Origin: a bacterium
Lineage (GTDB): Bacteria; SZUA-79; Acidulodesulfobacterales; Acidulodesulfobacteraceae
Length of the DNA stretch: 37,396 nt
Direction: 5' to 3'
NCBI GenBank assembly: GCA_021794475.1
Contig: JAJYQS010000088.1
Span: 1-37,396, forward strand
Part shown: positions 29,050 to 37,334 of the stretch, one piece after another
Layout: each line of letters starts with the position of its first letter
Position numbering within the stretch: the stretch's first letter is position 1
Made by a program: the position numbers and the translations under genes
The notes under the pieces: model-generated
What the model saw: only the letters and a program-made list of their open reading frames with translations
Databases searched by the model: none
Told to the model about the DNA's origin: nothing

Positions 29050-31125
29050 ATGCTTTATATTTGCGAAAAGCCGTCTCAGGCTAAAGATATTGGAAAAGTA
29101 TTGGGAGTGACCGGAGGCGGCAACGGATTTATGGAAAAAAACGAAGTTAGAATTACATGGTGCTACGGACATCTTCTTAATTTAGTACCGCCGGATTATT
29201 ACGACGAAAAGTATAAAAGCTGGTCGGAAATTCCGGTAATACCTTCTAAATTTATAAAAACGACGAGTAAAGAAACGGCACGGCAGTATAAGGTAATAAA
29301 AGAACTTATTAAAAAAGAAACTGAAGTTGTTATTGCGACTGATTCGGACCGTGAAGGAGAGATGATCGCAAGGGAGATTTTGGAAAAAGAAGGATATAAG
29401 GGAAAGATTAAAAGGCTGTGGCTGCATGCCTTGGACGAGGCAAGCATTAAGAAAGGCTTATCGGAGCTTTTGGACGGTAATAAAACCTTAAGTATGTATT
29501 ATAGCGCTTACGCAAGGCAGATTGCGGATTGGCTCGTTGGAATGAATTACACGAGATTATATTCGAGTTACGGTAACGTTAATTCTATAGGAAGGGTTCA
29601 GACTCCTACTTTAAAGTTTGTGGTTGACAGGGATTTAGAGATTGAAAACTTTAAATCTAAAATTTATTTTGAGTTGGAAGGCTTATTTAATAAGACAATA
29701 GATTTTAAGGCTTTATTAGATAAGGAAAATAGAATTTACGATATGAAAGTCGTAGAAGCTATTAAAGAAAAACTATCCAAGGCAGATAAGGGAATAGTTA
29801 AAGATTCAAAAAAGGAAGAGAAAAAGACGCTTCCGCCAAAACTGTTTTCTTTATCGAGCCTGCAGAAATTTATTAATAATAAATACGGATATTCGGCTTC
29901 CGAGGTATTAGATATTGCGCAGGCGCTCTACGAAACCTATAAATTTACGACTTATCCCAGAACGGACTGCGAATACCTTCCTGCAAGTCAACTTAAAGAA
30001 GCGGAAATTATCTTAAAGAACGCTCCTTTTAAAGTTGATTATCCGGCTAATAAAGTCTATCAATTCGATGATTCCAAGATTTCGGCGCATCATGCCATAA
30101 TTCCAACTTTAATAAAGCCGGCTCTTGATAAACTTAAAGAGAAAGAAAAAAACGTATTCTTAGAGATTTATAAAAGGTACGTCTCTATGTTCTATCCGCC
30201 TTTAATAACTTATATTACGTCCTTAAAAATAGACGTCTCCGGTGAACTTTTTAAAGCGCAGGGAACGCAAGTTAAAAATTTGGGATGGAAAGTATTTTAT
30301 CAAAACGAAGTTCAGCGAAGCTCAAGCGAGAAGGAAGAAAAAGAGCCAAACCAAATTCCTTATATAGAAAAAGGCGCGAGCGTTACGCTGAAGGAATTAA
30401 ATATTTTGGAAAAAAAGACGCTTCCGCCTGCCAGATTTACCGATTCAACCATTTTGGAGGCTATGAAAAACGCGGGAAAATTTATAGAAGATAAAGCGCA
30501 AAAAGCTATTTTAAAAGATACGCAAGGCTTAGGAACTGAAGCTACGAGGGCAAATATTATAGAAACTTTAATTAAAAGGGAATATTTAAGAAGAGATAAA
30601 AAGCTCTTAATTTCTACGGAAAAAGGCAGGAAGATCATTTCTTTGGTCGCTGATAATTTAAAAAGCCCCGTCACTACGGCTAAATGGGAAGAAAAGCTTA
30701 AATTAATAGAGGAAAAGAAACTTTCTTATGAGGAATTCACTGGAGAAATTAAGAAATTTGTTTCGGAAGATATTTTAAATTTAAAACAAACTATTAAAAA
30801 AGAAGGTGGTGAAAAGATGGAAAAAGAGTATTTAGAAGGAGTGGAATGCCCGCTTTGCGGCGGGAAAGTCGTGATAAATCCTAAAGGGGTAAATTGCGAG
30901 AAAAGAACTTGGGATAGGGAGTCAAAGACAGCTTCCGGATGCGCATTCAGTATTTACGAAAAACCTTATAACAGGACAACCTCTTTAAAAAAAGCCGAGT
31001 ACTTAAGTCTTTTAAAAGGCAATAAAGTGCCAGGAAAATTTGTATCGAAAGCCGGCAAGAATTACGAGGCGTCAATTTATTTACAAGGAGGCGATGTTAA
31101 ACTTGAGTTTTCTAATAAAAAGTAA
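29050..31125 (+). CDS. topB: DNA topoisomerase III (TopB/TraE type)
   Basis: Type IA topoisomerase of 691 residues. Toprim domain: LYICEKPSQAKDIG (Glu6) and IATDSDREGEMIA (DxDxEG metal site). Active site FTTYPRTDCEYLP with nucleophile Tyr302; SIGRVQTPTL also present. C-terminal zinc finger CPLCGGKV...CEKR...SGC. Plasmid-encoded TopB (TraE of RP4) accompanies many P-type conjugation loci and resolves transfer or replication intermediates. AAGGAGG precedes the ATG. An inverted copy of the dispersed 21-bp repeat inserts NEVQRSSSEKEE at about residues 417-428 without harming the frame. Confidence 0.95.
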   Translation: MLYICEKPSQAKDIGKVLGVTGGGNGFMEKNEVRITWCYGHLLNLVPPDYYDEKYKSWSEIPVIPSKFIKTTSKETARQYKVIKELIKKETEVVIATDSDREGEMIAREILEKEGYKGKIKRLWLHALDEASIKKGLSELLDGNKTLSMYYSAYARQIADWLVGMNYTRLYSSYGNVNSIGRVQTPTLKFVVDRDLEIENFKSKIYFELEGLFNKTIDFKALLDKENRIYDMKVVEAIKEKLSKADKGIVKDSKKEEKKTLPPKLFSLSSLQKFINNKYGYSASEVLDIAQALYETYKFTTYPRTDCEYLPASQLKEAEIILKNAPFKVDYPANKVYQFDDSKISAHHAIIPTLIKPALDKLKEKEKNVFLEIYKRYVSMFYPPLITYITSLKIDVSGELFKAQGTQVKNLGWKVFYQNEVQRSSSEKEEKEPNQIPYIEKGASVTLKELNILEKKTLPPARFTDSTILEAMKNAGKFIEDKAQKAILKDTQGLGTEATRANIIETLIKREYLRRDKKLLISTEKGRKIISLVADNLKSPVTTAKWEEKLKLIEEKKLSYEEFTGEIKKFVSEDILNLKQTIKKEGGEKMEKEYLEGVECPLCGGKVVINPKGVNCEKRTWDRESKTASGCAFSIYEKPYNRTTSLKKAEYLSLLKGNKVPGKFVSKAGKNYEASIYLQGGDVKLEFSNKK
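30303..30324 (-). repeat. dispersed 21-bp repeat, minus-strand copy inside topB
   Basis: On the minus strand reads GAGCTTCGCTGAACTTCGTT. It encodes NEVQRSS in TopB, at a place that looks like a surface linker between conserved blocks. Confidence 0.7.
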
Positions 31126-31615
31126 GAAAAAAAAGAAAAACTACTTTGCTATTGTAAGCTATGTCATCATTTTTCTGGGGGTGCTTTTTGGGCTTAAGTA
31201 TTTTTTGGGCAGCAGTATTGCCAAGATTAGCTCCGCTGAGCTTCGGTTCAAAGAAAGCGTAGGCGTAGTCAAAGTAGGACAGACTAAGTATAACGTTTCT
31301 ATAGCAAAAACTTTGGCGCAGAAAGAAAGAGGACTTATGTATGTTAAAAAACTTCTTAAAAGCGCCGGTATGCTTTTCGTATTTAAAAAAGAGGTTGACT
31401 ATCCCTTCTGGATGAAAAATACGTTAGTTCCTTTGACTGCTCTTTTTATAAATCACGGCAAAGTGGTTTCTGAAGTTAATATGAGCCCGTGCAGAACACA
31501 TAAATGTAAATTTTATTATCCTTTCGCATATTATAAATACGCGCTGGAAATAAATTTAACGCATAAAAATTTAATCGGTAAAAAAATAAAAATTAAAGGA
31601 GGTAATTTATCATGA
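31094..31615 (+). CDS. membrane-anchored DUF192 protein (173 aa)
   Basis: An N-terminal basic stretch and one membrane segment (FAIVSYVIIFLGVLFGLKYFLG) followed by a periplasmic DUF192 domain: VSIAKTLAQKERGLMYVKKLLKSAGMLFVF, then FWMKNTLVPLTALFI and YYKYALEINLTH. DUF192 proteins are small secreted proteins of unknown action. ATG 31094 has AAGGAGG close upstream inside the end of topB. A copy of the dispersed repeat lies between the membrane segment and the domain (SSAELRF). It overlaps the pilin gene by 4 bases, so it is part of the transfer operon. Confidence 0.8.
   Translation: MLNLSFLIKSKKKKKNYFAIVSYVIIFLGVLFGLKYFLGSSIAKISSAELRFKESVGVVKVGQTKYNVSIAKTLAQKERGLMYVKKLLKSAGMLFVFKKEVDYPFWMKNTLVPLTALFINHGKVVSEVNMSPCRTHKCKFYYPFAYYKYALEINLTHKNLIGKKIKIKGGNLS
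31228..31248 (+). repeat. dispersed 21-bp repeat, copy in the DUF192 gene
   Basis: TAGCTCCGCTGAGCTTCGGT, two bases changed from the main form; encodes ISSAELRF in the linker between the membrane anchor and the DUF192 domain. Confidence 0.65.
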
Positions 31616-31932
31616 AATTCAAAGACAAAATTGTTTTTATTAAAGATGTTGTAGTAACAGCATCTTTAATTATCCCAGTTCAGGTAACCGCCGCTTACGC
31701 TGCCGCTTCTTCTTCTGCCACTTCTACTTCGCTTCCGTGGGATTCTACTTTAACTACAGTTGAAGGAGATATGACTGGTACAGTCGCTAAAGTTTTATCC
31801 GTAATAGCGGTTGTAATAGCAGGCGTAGGGTTTGCTCACTCGGAAGACGGTTCATGGAAAAAAACCGGTTTTAAAGTCGCCTTAGGCGTAACTATCGCTA
31901 TGGCTGCTGCCTCATGGGTAACCACGTTATGA
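31612..31932 (+). CDS. trbC: TrbC/VirB2-type major pilin
   Basis: 106 residues with a signal peptide ending near AAYAA, a short Ser/Thr-rich segment, and two hydrophobic helices (VAKVLSVIAVVIAGVGFA and FKVALGVTIAMAAASWVTTL) separated by the short polar loop HSEDGSWKKTG. That is the typical layout of VirB2/TrbC pilins. The ATG lies within the last codons of the DUF192 gene and has GGAGG upstream; the stop overlaps the VirB3 start as ATGA. Confidence 0.9.
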   Translation: MKFKDKIVFIKDVVVTASLIIPVQVTAAYAAASSSATSTSLPWDSTLTTVEGDMTGTVAKVLSVIAVVIAGVGFAHSEDGSWKKTGFKVALGVTIAMAAASWVTTL

Positions 31933-32168
31933 GAAAATCGCCGCTGCATTTTTCGCTTCTCTGGCCGCTTACGGTTGGAGGAGTGGACAGAAGTATAGGA
32001 ATACTTATAGGAACGGCTACTGTTGCTTTAACGGACGCGGCTGGAAGCTGGTGGCCTATTCCTATAGGATTAGGTCTGTTTTGGGTCTTTGTCCAAATTT
32101 TTAAGAAAGACCCTTTCATAATTAATATTTATAAAAAATATTCTTCGCAAAAGGAAAAATATTATTAA
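31929..32168 (+). CDS. trbD: TrbD/VirB3-type membrane protein
   Basis: 79 residues starting MRKSPLHFSLLWPLTVGGVDRSIGILI, close to the conserved VirB3 N-terminus (basic head, then VGGxxR and hydrophobic helix), with a second hydrophobic segment PIPIGLGLFWVFVQIF and a basic end. VirB3 sits in the inner membrane with VirB4. The start at 31929 uses the ATGA overlap with the pilin gene. Confidence 0.88.
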   Translation: MRKSPLHFSLLWPLTVGGVDRSIGILIGTATVALTDAAGSWWPIPIGLGLFWVFVQIFKKDPFIINIYKKYSSQKEKYY

Positions 32169-32181
32169 AAAGGAGGCTTAA

Positions 32182-32298
32182 ATGTATTTAGAGAAAGATT
32201 TAAAAGAAAAAGGCGAAAGCGTCATAACCGGTAAAGACGTTCCTAAAACTAAAGAAGAAGCTATAAAATTAGGATATGAAACAGATGAGGAGGAATAA
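32182..32298 (+). CDS. small acidic protein (38 aa)
   Basis: An AGGAGG site 5 bases before ATG 32182, 38 codons (MYLEKDLKEKGESVITGKD...YETDEEE), and a stop that shares a base with the start of the ardC-like gene (TAATG). Strong translation signals and coupling support a real gene. Highly charged; no known family. Confidence 0.6.
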   Translation: MYLEKDLKEKGESVITGKDVPKTKEEAIKLGYETDEEE

Positions 32299-33647
32299 TG
32301 AGCATAAAAGATTACAGAGCGGAATTAACGGCTCAGATTATAAAACAGATGGAAGAAGCCGTTAAGGAGAATAAAAGCTGGGACTTGCCGTGGAAAAAAA
32401 TAGCCGTAGGGGCGCCTGAAAATCCTTTGTCAGGCACTAAATACAGCGGTATGAACAGGCTTATTCTTACTATGACTGCCTTAGACGAAGGGATTCCTAA
32501 TAAGTGGGTGACTTTTAAACAGGCGCAGAAAGAAGGAATTAGAGTTAAAAAAGGCGAAATGGGAATGCCTTTAGAAAAGTGGGGAATGTATGATTTCTGG
32601 CTCACTAAAAGCGGTAAGGAACTTAAAGTTGCAGGTACTACGGCCGCAAATATTAGTAACGTAACGGCGGTAAATATTAATTTTAAAGACGGAAAATCAA
32701 TTAATAAAGACGACGCTATTTTTACGGGCAAAACAGGCGAGGAATATTCTTTCCGGCAGGCGCAGGAAAGGTTCGGCATACCTTATGTTAATACATTTAC
32801 CGTATTTAATGCAACGCAGTTAGAAAACGCTCCTGAAAAATGGCTTGATCATCCTCTAAAAGATTTAAAAGAACCGGAAAAAATAGAAAAAGCTGAAAAT
32901 ATAATGAGCGCTATGGAAAAAGACGGACTTAAAATTGAATACGGGGGAAACAGAGCTTACTACTCGCCTTTAATAGATACTATACGTCTTCCGGATAAAA
33001 GGCAGTTTGAAAAGCCGGAAGATTTATACGGAACCGCCCTTCACGAAATAGGCCACGCAACGGGACATCAAAAAAGATTAAATAGAGAGTTTGGTGAGTT
33101 CGGGGACGAAAGATACGCTAAAGAAGAATTAAGGGCGGAACTTTCTTCCTATTTCTTAGCGGCGGAGACCGGAATTAAGTTTAATACCGGCAATCAGGCA
33201 ATGTATCTTAATTCTTGGATTAAGGCTTTAAAAGAAGATAAAAACGAGATATTTAAAGCGGCGAAAGACGCCGGAAAAGCGGTAGATTACATTATGGAAA
33301 GGACTAAGGAACTTAAAATCGAAGACAAAATAGAAGGAAAATTAGATGTTTTCGATAGTCTGAAAGATGCGCATGCCAAGACGGAAGAAGAATTTAAAGA
33401 TTTTTTAAACAATAAAGACGTAAAACAATATACATGGCACGGAAATTCTTTGGAAGACGATAAACTTTATGTTAAATATTTTGATGAGAATAAAGAAATA
33501 AAGGTAAAGGACTTTAGATATTGGCATGATGCGCGCGATTTTTTAGAAAAAGAAAAAGCTAAAATCAGCTCAGTTGAATTACAAAAGGACGCTTTTTCCC
33601 AGGACTTGGAAAACAGATTAAATAAATCAAAAAAATTAGAGAGGTAG
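32298..33647 (+). CDS. ardC: ArdC-like antirestriction protein with zincin domain
   Basis: N-terminal ssDNA-binding ArdC domain: WDLPWKK, GTKYSGMNRLILTM, KWVTFKQAQKEGIRVKKGE. C-terminal metallopeptidase-like domain with HEIGHATGH (His249, Glu250, His253) and RAELSSYFLAAE. ArdC proteins protect incoming plasmid DNA from restriction, and ArdC of IncW plasmid pSa was reported to enter recipients during conjugation. The 449 residues end in KDAFSQDLENRL...LER, the tail shared with Fic, the AbiEii-like protein and the HepT stub. Location between virB3 and virB4, inside the transfer operon, fits co-delivery. Confidence 0.88.
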   Translation: MSIKDYRAELTAQIIKQMEEAVKENKSWDLPWKKIAVGAPENPLSGTKYSGMNRLILTMTALDEGIPNKWVTFKQAQKEGIRVKKGEMGMPLEKWGMYDFWLTKSGKELKVAGTTAANISNVTAVNINFKDGKSINKDDAIFTGKTGEEYSFRQAQERFGIPYVNTFTVFNATQLENAPEKWLDHPLKDLKEPEKIEKAENIMSAMEKDGLKIEYGGNRAYYSPLIDTIRLPDKRQFEKPEDLYGTALHEIGHATGHQKRLNREFGEFGDERYAKEELRAELSSYFLAAETGIKFNTGNQAMYLNSWIKALKEDKNEIFKAAKDAGKAVDYIMERTKELKIEDKIEGKLDVFDSLKDAHAKTEEEFKDFLNNKDVKQYTWHGNSLEDDKLYVKYFDENKEIKVKDFRYWHDARDFLEKEKAKISSVELQKDAFSQDLENRLNKSKKLER

Positions 33648-33652
33648 TCGCT

Positions 33653-33811
33653 ATGGACTTACAGGAAATAGAATCGCAGATTAAAGAAATAGAGTCGCAG
33701 ATAAGCTCTTTGGTTTTTAAAAAGAATGCTCTTTTGAAACTTAAAGAAGGGCTTAGTAAAAGTAAGGAGAAGAATGTAACTAAAAAAATAGGGGGTCGTT
33801 ATGGAAATTAA
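33653..33811 (+). CDS. small coiled-coil protein (52 aa)
   Basis: ATG 33653, 5 bases after the ardC-like stop with GAGAGG before it. MDLQEIESQIKEIESQISSL forms heptad-like repeats, followed by a basic C-terminus; the gene overlaps the next start by 11 bases. Probably a small structural or adaptor protein; no family recognised. Confidence 0.55.
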   Translation: MDLQEIESQIKEIESQISSLVFKKNALLKLKEGLSKSKEKNVTKKIGGRYGN

Positions 33812-34478
33812 CGGATTTTCAGCTTACGGCGGCGGTATAGCGGCTAAGATTTCGGACGGTAAATACATCGCTTCGTTTAATAAAGAAAAATTGCCTAAAA
33901 AATTCAATAAAATAATAGATTATATGAGACGTGAAAATTTAAAAGAATATTTAGTTAATCCTCAGATTGTATCTTCATCAAATATGACCTTAATAGTAGG
34001 ACGTCTTAAACCTGGAGTTAAACCGGATGAAGTTTTTGAAAAAGACCTTTCCTATTGCGAAGACTTAATTAAAAAATCGCCGGTCTTAGCAATGGAGCCG
34101 AACGATAAATTAACGCCTTACGAGGGTAAATTAGTTAAAGCGGATACTTTCGGGGTAATAAAAATAGATAAAGACGTAATTTCCGTTAAGACTAACGACC
34201 CGAAAGTCCTTGCGCTTGGGGACTTAAAAAACGGGGAAGTGAAACTAAAAAATACGGAAGAAAACAGAAAAAAATTTCTTTTTGCCGCAAATCCTCAAGC
34301 GGGACGCTGGCAGGCTGAAGGCGAAGAAACTCTGAAAAACATTGCAAGCACTTTGCATAAATTTGCTGACGCTATTCCTTTGGTGCATTACGGCGAACTT
34401 ACTCCGGAACTTTCAAAAAAAGGATTTGACACATTTACAAACCATATATCTAAATCTTTGGGGCTTAAAATACAATGA
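33801..34478 (+). CDS. hypothetical protein in the transfer operon (225 aa)
   Basis: Not recognised. Soluble-looking, 225 residues, beginning MEINGFSAYGGGIAAKISDGKYIASFNKEKLPKKF; no signal peptide or membrane segment, and a helical C-terminus (TLKNIASTLHKFADAIPL). GGGGG precedes the ATG, and the stop overlaps the virB4 start (ATGA). Its fixed place before virB4 suggests a transfer-linked or cargo role. Confidence 0.65.
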   Translation: MEINGFSAYGGGIAAKISDGKYIASFNKEKLPKKFNKIIDYMRRENLKEYLVNPQIVSSSNMTLIVGRLKPGVKPDEVFEKDLSYCEDLIKKSPVLAMEPNDKLTPYEGKLVKADTFGVIKIDKDVISVKTNDPKVLALGDLKNGEVKLKNTEENRKKFLFAANPQAGRWQAEGEETLKNIASTLHKFADAIPLVHYGELTPELSKKGFDTFTNHISKSLGLKIQ

Positions 34479-36952
34479 TAGACTTAAAAAAATATACGAA
34501 AGCGAACTTAAAGCCGTCAGTATCTGAACTTCTTCCGATATTTTCTTTGGCGAACCCTGACGTAATAAGACTGAAAGACGAAGGCTTATGCGCGCTTTAT
34601 AAAGTAAGAGGAATTGATTCCGAAACATTCGGAAGCGATTTTATCAGTTACTATGCCGACAGGCTTGAAGACGCGCTAAAAGGACTTGGCGAGAACTGGA
34701 CAGTCTCGTTTTTTTTGATAAGAAAAAGAAATTACTACTATCCTGATATAGAATTTAAGTCTTCGGTTTCTAAATATATAGATGAAAAATATAAAGAAAG
34801 GGTTTTAAGGAATAAAAACTACGTAAATAATATTTATATATCTTTTATCTACAGGGAAAATAGATCGAAATTAAAAATATTCAAGAAAGTTTTCGAAAGA
34901 GACGGGAAAAAGATAACGGAGAAAGTTAAATCTTTAAGCGAAAAAAAGACTAAAGAAGACGTTATTAAAGAGCTTAAAGAAAGATTGAGACTTATAAATA
35001 AAGAATTAGAAGGTATTGCCGAATCTTTACCGAAATTAGGACTTGAAAGGCTTAAAGACGAAGAACTTCTTGCTGCTTACTATTTTGTAGTTAATCCGGC
35101 GCAAGACTTAAGGCAGGGGGGGATAAGGCTTCCGGACTACGCTTTCTTAGACGAATATTTAACGGATTTCACCGTTGACGCAGACTACGAAGAAGCTATC
35201 AAATTAGATTCTTCGGTATATAAAGTTTTAAGCGTAAAAGACTATCCTCAGGAAACTTATCCCGGCGTATTAGACGGGCTCCTTTCTTTAGATAAAGAAC
35301 TAAAATTTTCCTGTTCGTTTTCTTTTCTTTCTAAAGAAAAAGCTAAAAGCTTGATGAAAAAAAGAAGAAGACATTATTTCGTAACGAGAAAAAGTCTTCT
35401 TCATCAAGCATCCGAAACCGCCACAGGCGAAGAAACTAAATTAATAGATCCCACTAAAATGAGCTACGTTTACGACACCGAAGAAGCTATGCAGGAACTC
35501 GACTTGGTGCGGCCTTTCGGAATAGCTTCCGTAAATTTTATAGCTTGGGGAAAGGCGGAAAAAGAAGCGGAAGAAACGTCAGCTAAAATAACCGGTGTAT
35601 TAAAAGATAGGGGATATCAAGTACTCACGGAAAGCTTAAATAAAATTTCCGCCTATTTCTCGGCCGTGCCTGGCGGAGATAAATTAAATCCCCGCTCTTT
35701 CATGGTAAGTCTTGGCAATTTTGTCGATTACATCCCTTTCAGGACTATTTTAATAGGGGATAAATTTAACTTCTACCTTAAAGCGCCGGCATTATGCGCT
35801 TTAGAAACGAAACATAAGACCTTATTTTACTTTAATTTTCACGTAAAAGACGTAGGACATACCGTTATCTTCGGACCCACCGGCGCGGGTAAATCCGTCA
35901 TATTAAACTTCTTGGCGGCTCAATATATGAAATACGACCCCCAGGTGTATTTCTTCGACTTCGGCTACACCGCAGAAATTCTGTCTTTAGCCCAAAACGG
36001 CCTTCATGTCGATTTTAAGCCTGAGAAAAGAACCTACCTAAATCCTGTCTCTCTAATAAGCAAAAAAGGCGGGAAGAGCTTCTTAAGAGATTTTTTGCAG
36101 GTTTTAATCGAATCTTTCGGATATTCCATGGACGACGAAGATTTAAAACAATTATGGAAAGCGATAGAACTCGTAGCAAGTCTTCCTAAAAATAAGCACG
36201 TCCTCGAATCTTTCTCGAGTATCTTGCCGCAAAATCTTTCCGATAAATTGCGTCCGTGGGTTACGGGGGAATATAAAAACTACTTCAATAATCCCGTGGA
36301 TATGCTTAACTTGTCTAAATATACAGTATTTGAGATGAAAAACTTAAGCGGAGCCAACAATTCTAAAGTAATACCGCCGCTTTTAATGTATCTTTTCGAA
36401 AGAATAGATTCTTCCTTAAGTTCTTTAATTCCTACAATAATAATTTTAGATGAATCATGGTTCGAACTCCAGCATCCGATTTTTGCCGGCAAAATGCAGG
36501 AATGGCTTCAGACTTTAAGAAAATTAAATACTATAGTGGTATTTGCCACGCAAGACCTTATGCATGTCGCCGAAAATCAAAGAATGCTCTCAAGCGTCCT
36601 GACAAACGTATCAACTAAAATATTCTTGCCGAATTATAAAGCCGACACGACAGATATGAAAAACCTCTATATCAACACCTTCGGTCTTACCGAAAACGAA
36701 TTCGAAATGGTAATAACCGGCACTCCCGCCCGTGACTACCTTATTAAGCAGGAGCACGTAACCCGCATGGCGCAGTTAAGCTTAGACGAAAACATCACCG
36801 CCCTTATCCAGTCCGACGAATACGCAAGGCGCCTTGCGAAAGCTATAAAGCTTAGAGGCGGAGACGACTGGTTTAAAGACTACGTCGAGCACTTTAAAAA
36901 GCGCACGCCGTTAAAAGAAGTTGAGGACTTAAGCGAATATTTCGTTAATTGA
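34475..36952 (+). CDS. trbE: VirB4/TrbE secretion ATPase
   Basis: Largest ATPase of the secretion machine, needed for pilus assembly and substrate transfer at the inner membrane. In 825 residues: Walker A FGPTGAGKS (about 466-474), Walker B TIIILDESW (about 654-662), and the C-terminal motif VVFATQDLMHVAENQ. The N-terminal CagE/TrbE-like region (about 50-330) includes a coiled-coil stretch at about 145-200. Last recognisable gene of the transfer operon in the window; the genes for VirB6, B8, B9 and B10-like parts are not here. Confidence 0.95.
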   Translation: MIDLKKYTKANLKPSVSELLPIFSLANPDVIRLKDEGLCALYKVRGIDSETFGSDFISYYADRLEDALKGLGENWTVSFFLIRKRNYYYPDIEFKSSVSKYIDEKYKERVLRNKNYVNNIYISFIYRENRSKLKIFKKVFERDGKKITEKVKSLSEKKTKEDVIKELKERLRLINKELEGIAESLPKLGLERLKDEELLAAYYFVVNPAQDLRQGGIRLPDYAFLDEYLTDFTVDADYEEAIKLDSSVYKVLSVKDYPQETYPGVLDGLLSLDKELKFSCSFSFLSKEKAKSLMKKRRRHYFVTRKSLLHQASETATGEETKLIDPTKMSYVYDTEEAMQELDLVRPFGIASVNFIAWGKAEKEAEETSAKITGVLKDRGYQVLTESLNKISAYFSAVPGGDKLNPRSFMVSLGNFVDYIPFRTILIGDKFNFYLKAPALCALETKHKTLFYFNFHVKDVGHTVIFGPTGAGKSVILNFLAAQYMKYDPQVYFFDFGYTAEILSLAQNGLHVDFKPEKRTYLNPVSLISKKGGKSFLRDFLQVLIESFGYSMDDEDLKQLWKAIELVASLPKNKHVLESFSSILPQNLSDKLRPWVTGEYKNYFNNPVDMLNLSKYTVFEMKNLSGANNSKVIPPLLMYLFERIDSSLSSLIPTIIILDESWFELQHPIFAGKMQEWLQTLRKLNTIVVFATQDLMHVAENQRMLSSVLTNVSTKIFLPNYKADTTDMKNLYINTFGLTENEFEMVITGTPARDYLIKQEHVTRMAQLSLDENITALIQSDEYARRLAKAIKLRGGDDWFKDYVEHFKKRTPLKEVEDLSEYFVN

Positions 36953-37009
36953 AAATATGATATAATAGGATTATGGAAAATAAATCTTCGGATATTGAGG
37001 GTGTATCTT

Positions 37010-37201
37010 ATGAATGAAATTATATTTATGGTAGAAGAAGATATTGAATCAGGATATACCGCTAAAGCTTTAGGATACTCTATTTTTATTCAAGGTGAAA
37101 CCACCCAAGAACTTAAAGAAAATATTAAAGACGCTTTAGAATGCCATTTTGAAAATAAATCTGATATTCCTCAGGTTGTAAGAATAACTAAATCTCTGTA
37201 A
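37010..37201 (+). CDS. HicB-like antitoxin-type protein (63 aa)
   Basis: Short partial-RNase-H-like HicB fold: MNEIIFMVEEDIESGYTAKALGYSIFIQGETTQELKENIKDALECHF. ATG 37010 has GAGGG about 8 bases before it; an upstream TTG (36995) in frame is less likely. No HicA toxin gene (about 60-80 codons with a conserved His) is visible on either side. A TATAAT box at 36961-36966 may be its promoter. Stand-alone HicB-like proteins are common; the role is open. Confidence 0.65.
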   Translation: MNEIIFMVEEDIESGYTAKALGYSIFIQGETTQELKENIKDALECHFENKSDIPQVVRITKSL

Positions 37202-37270
37202 AAACCCCTACAGTGAAAAATTACAGTTCATAAATGATTAATAATTACAATAAGTTATAAGCTACATTGT

Positions 37271-37317
37271 CAGACTACGAATTTGCAGACTGGTGTTCTA
37301 ATCCCCTCCGGCGCACC
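37271..37317 (+). other. tRNA-Arg(ACG)-like 3' fragment, possible attachment site
   Basis: Reads as the 3' half of a tRNA: anticodon loop CTACGAA (anticodon ACG), a four-pair stem around it, a T-loop-like GTTCTAATC, and an end CCGGCGC-ACC. No matching 5' half (GCGCCGG) is present upstream, and parts of the T-stem do not pair. Integrative elements often carry the 3' end of a tRNA gene as attachment site. Could also be a decayed tRNA or chance. Confidence 0.35.
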
Positions 37318-37334
37318 GCTTAAAATCGCAGTAA

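Noticed and set aside
32333-32779. Minus-strand 148-codon frame opposite ardC
   Set aside because: Antisense to the conserved ArdC N-domain with no translation signals.
37271-37317. Complete tRNA gene
   Set aside because: No 5' acceptor strand or D-arm upstream and mismatches in the T-stem; only a fragment can be claimed.
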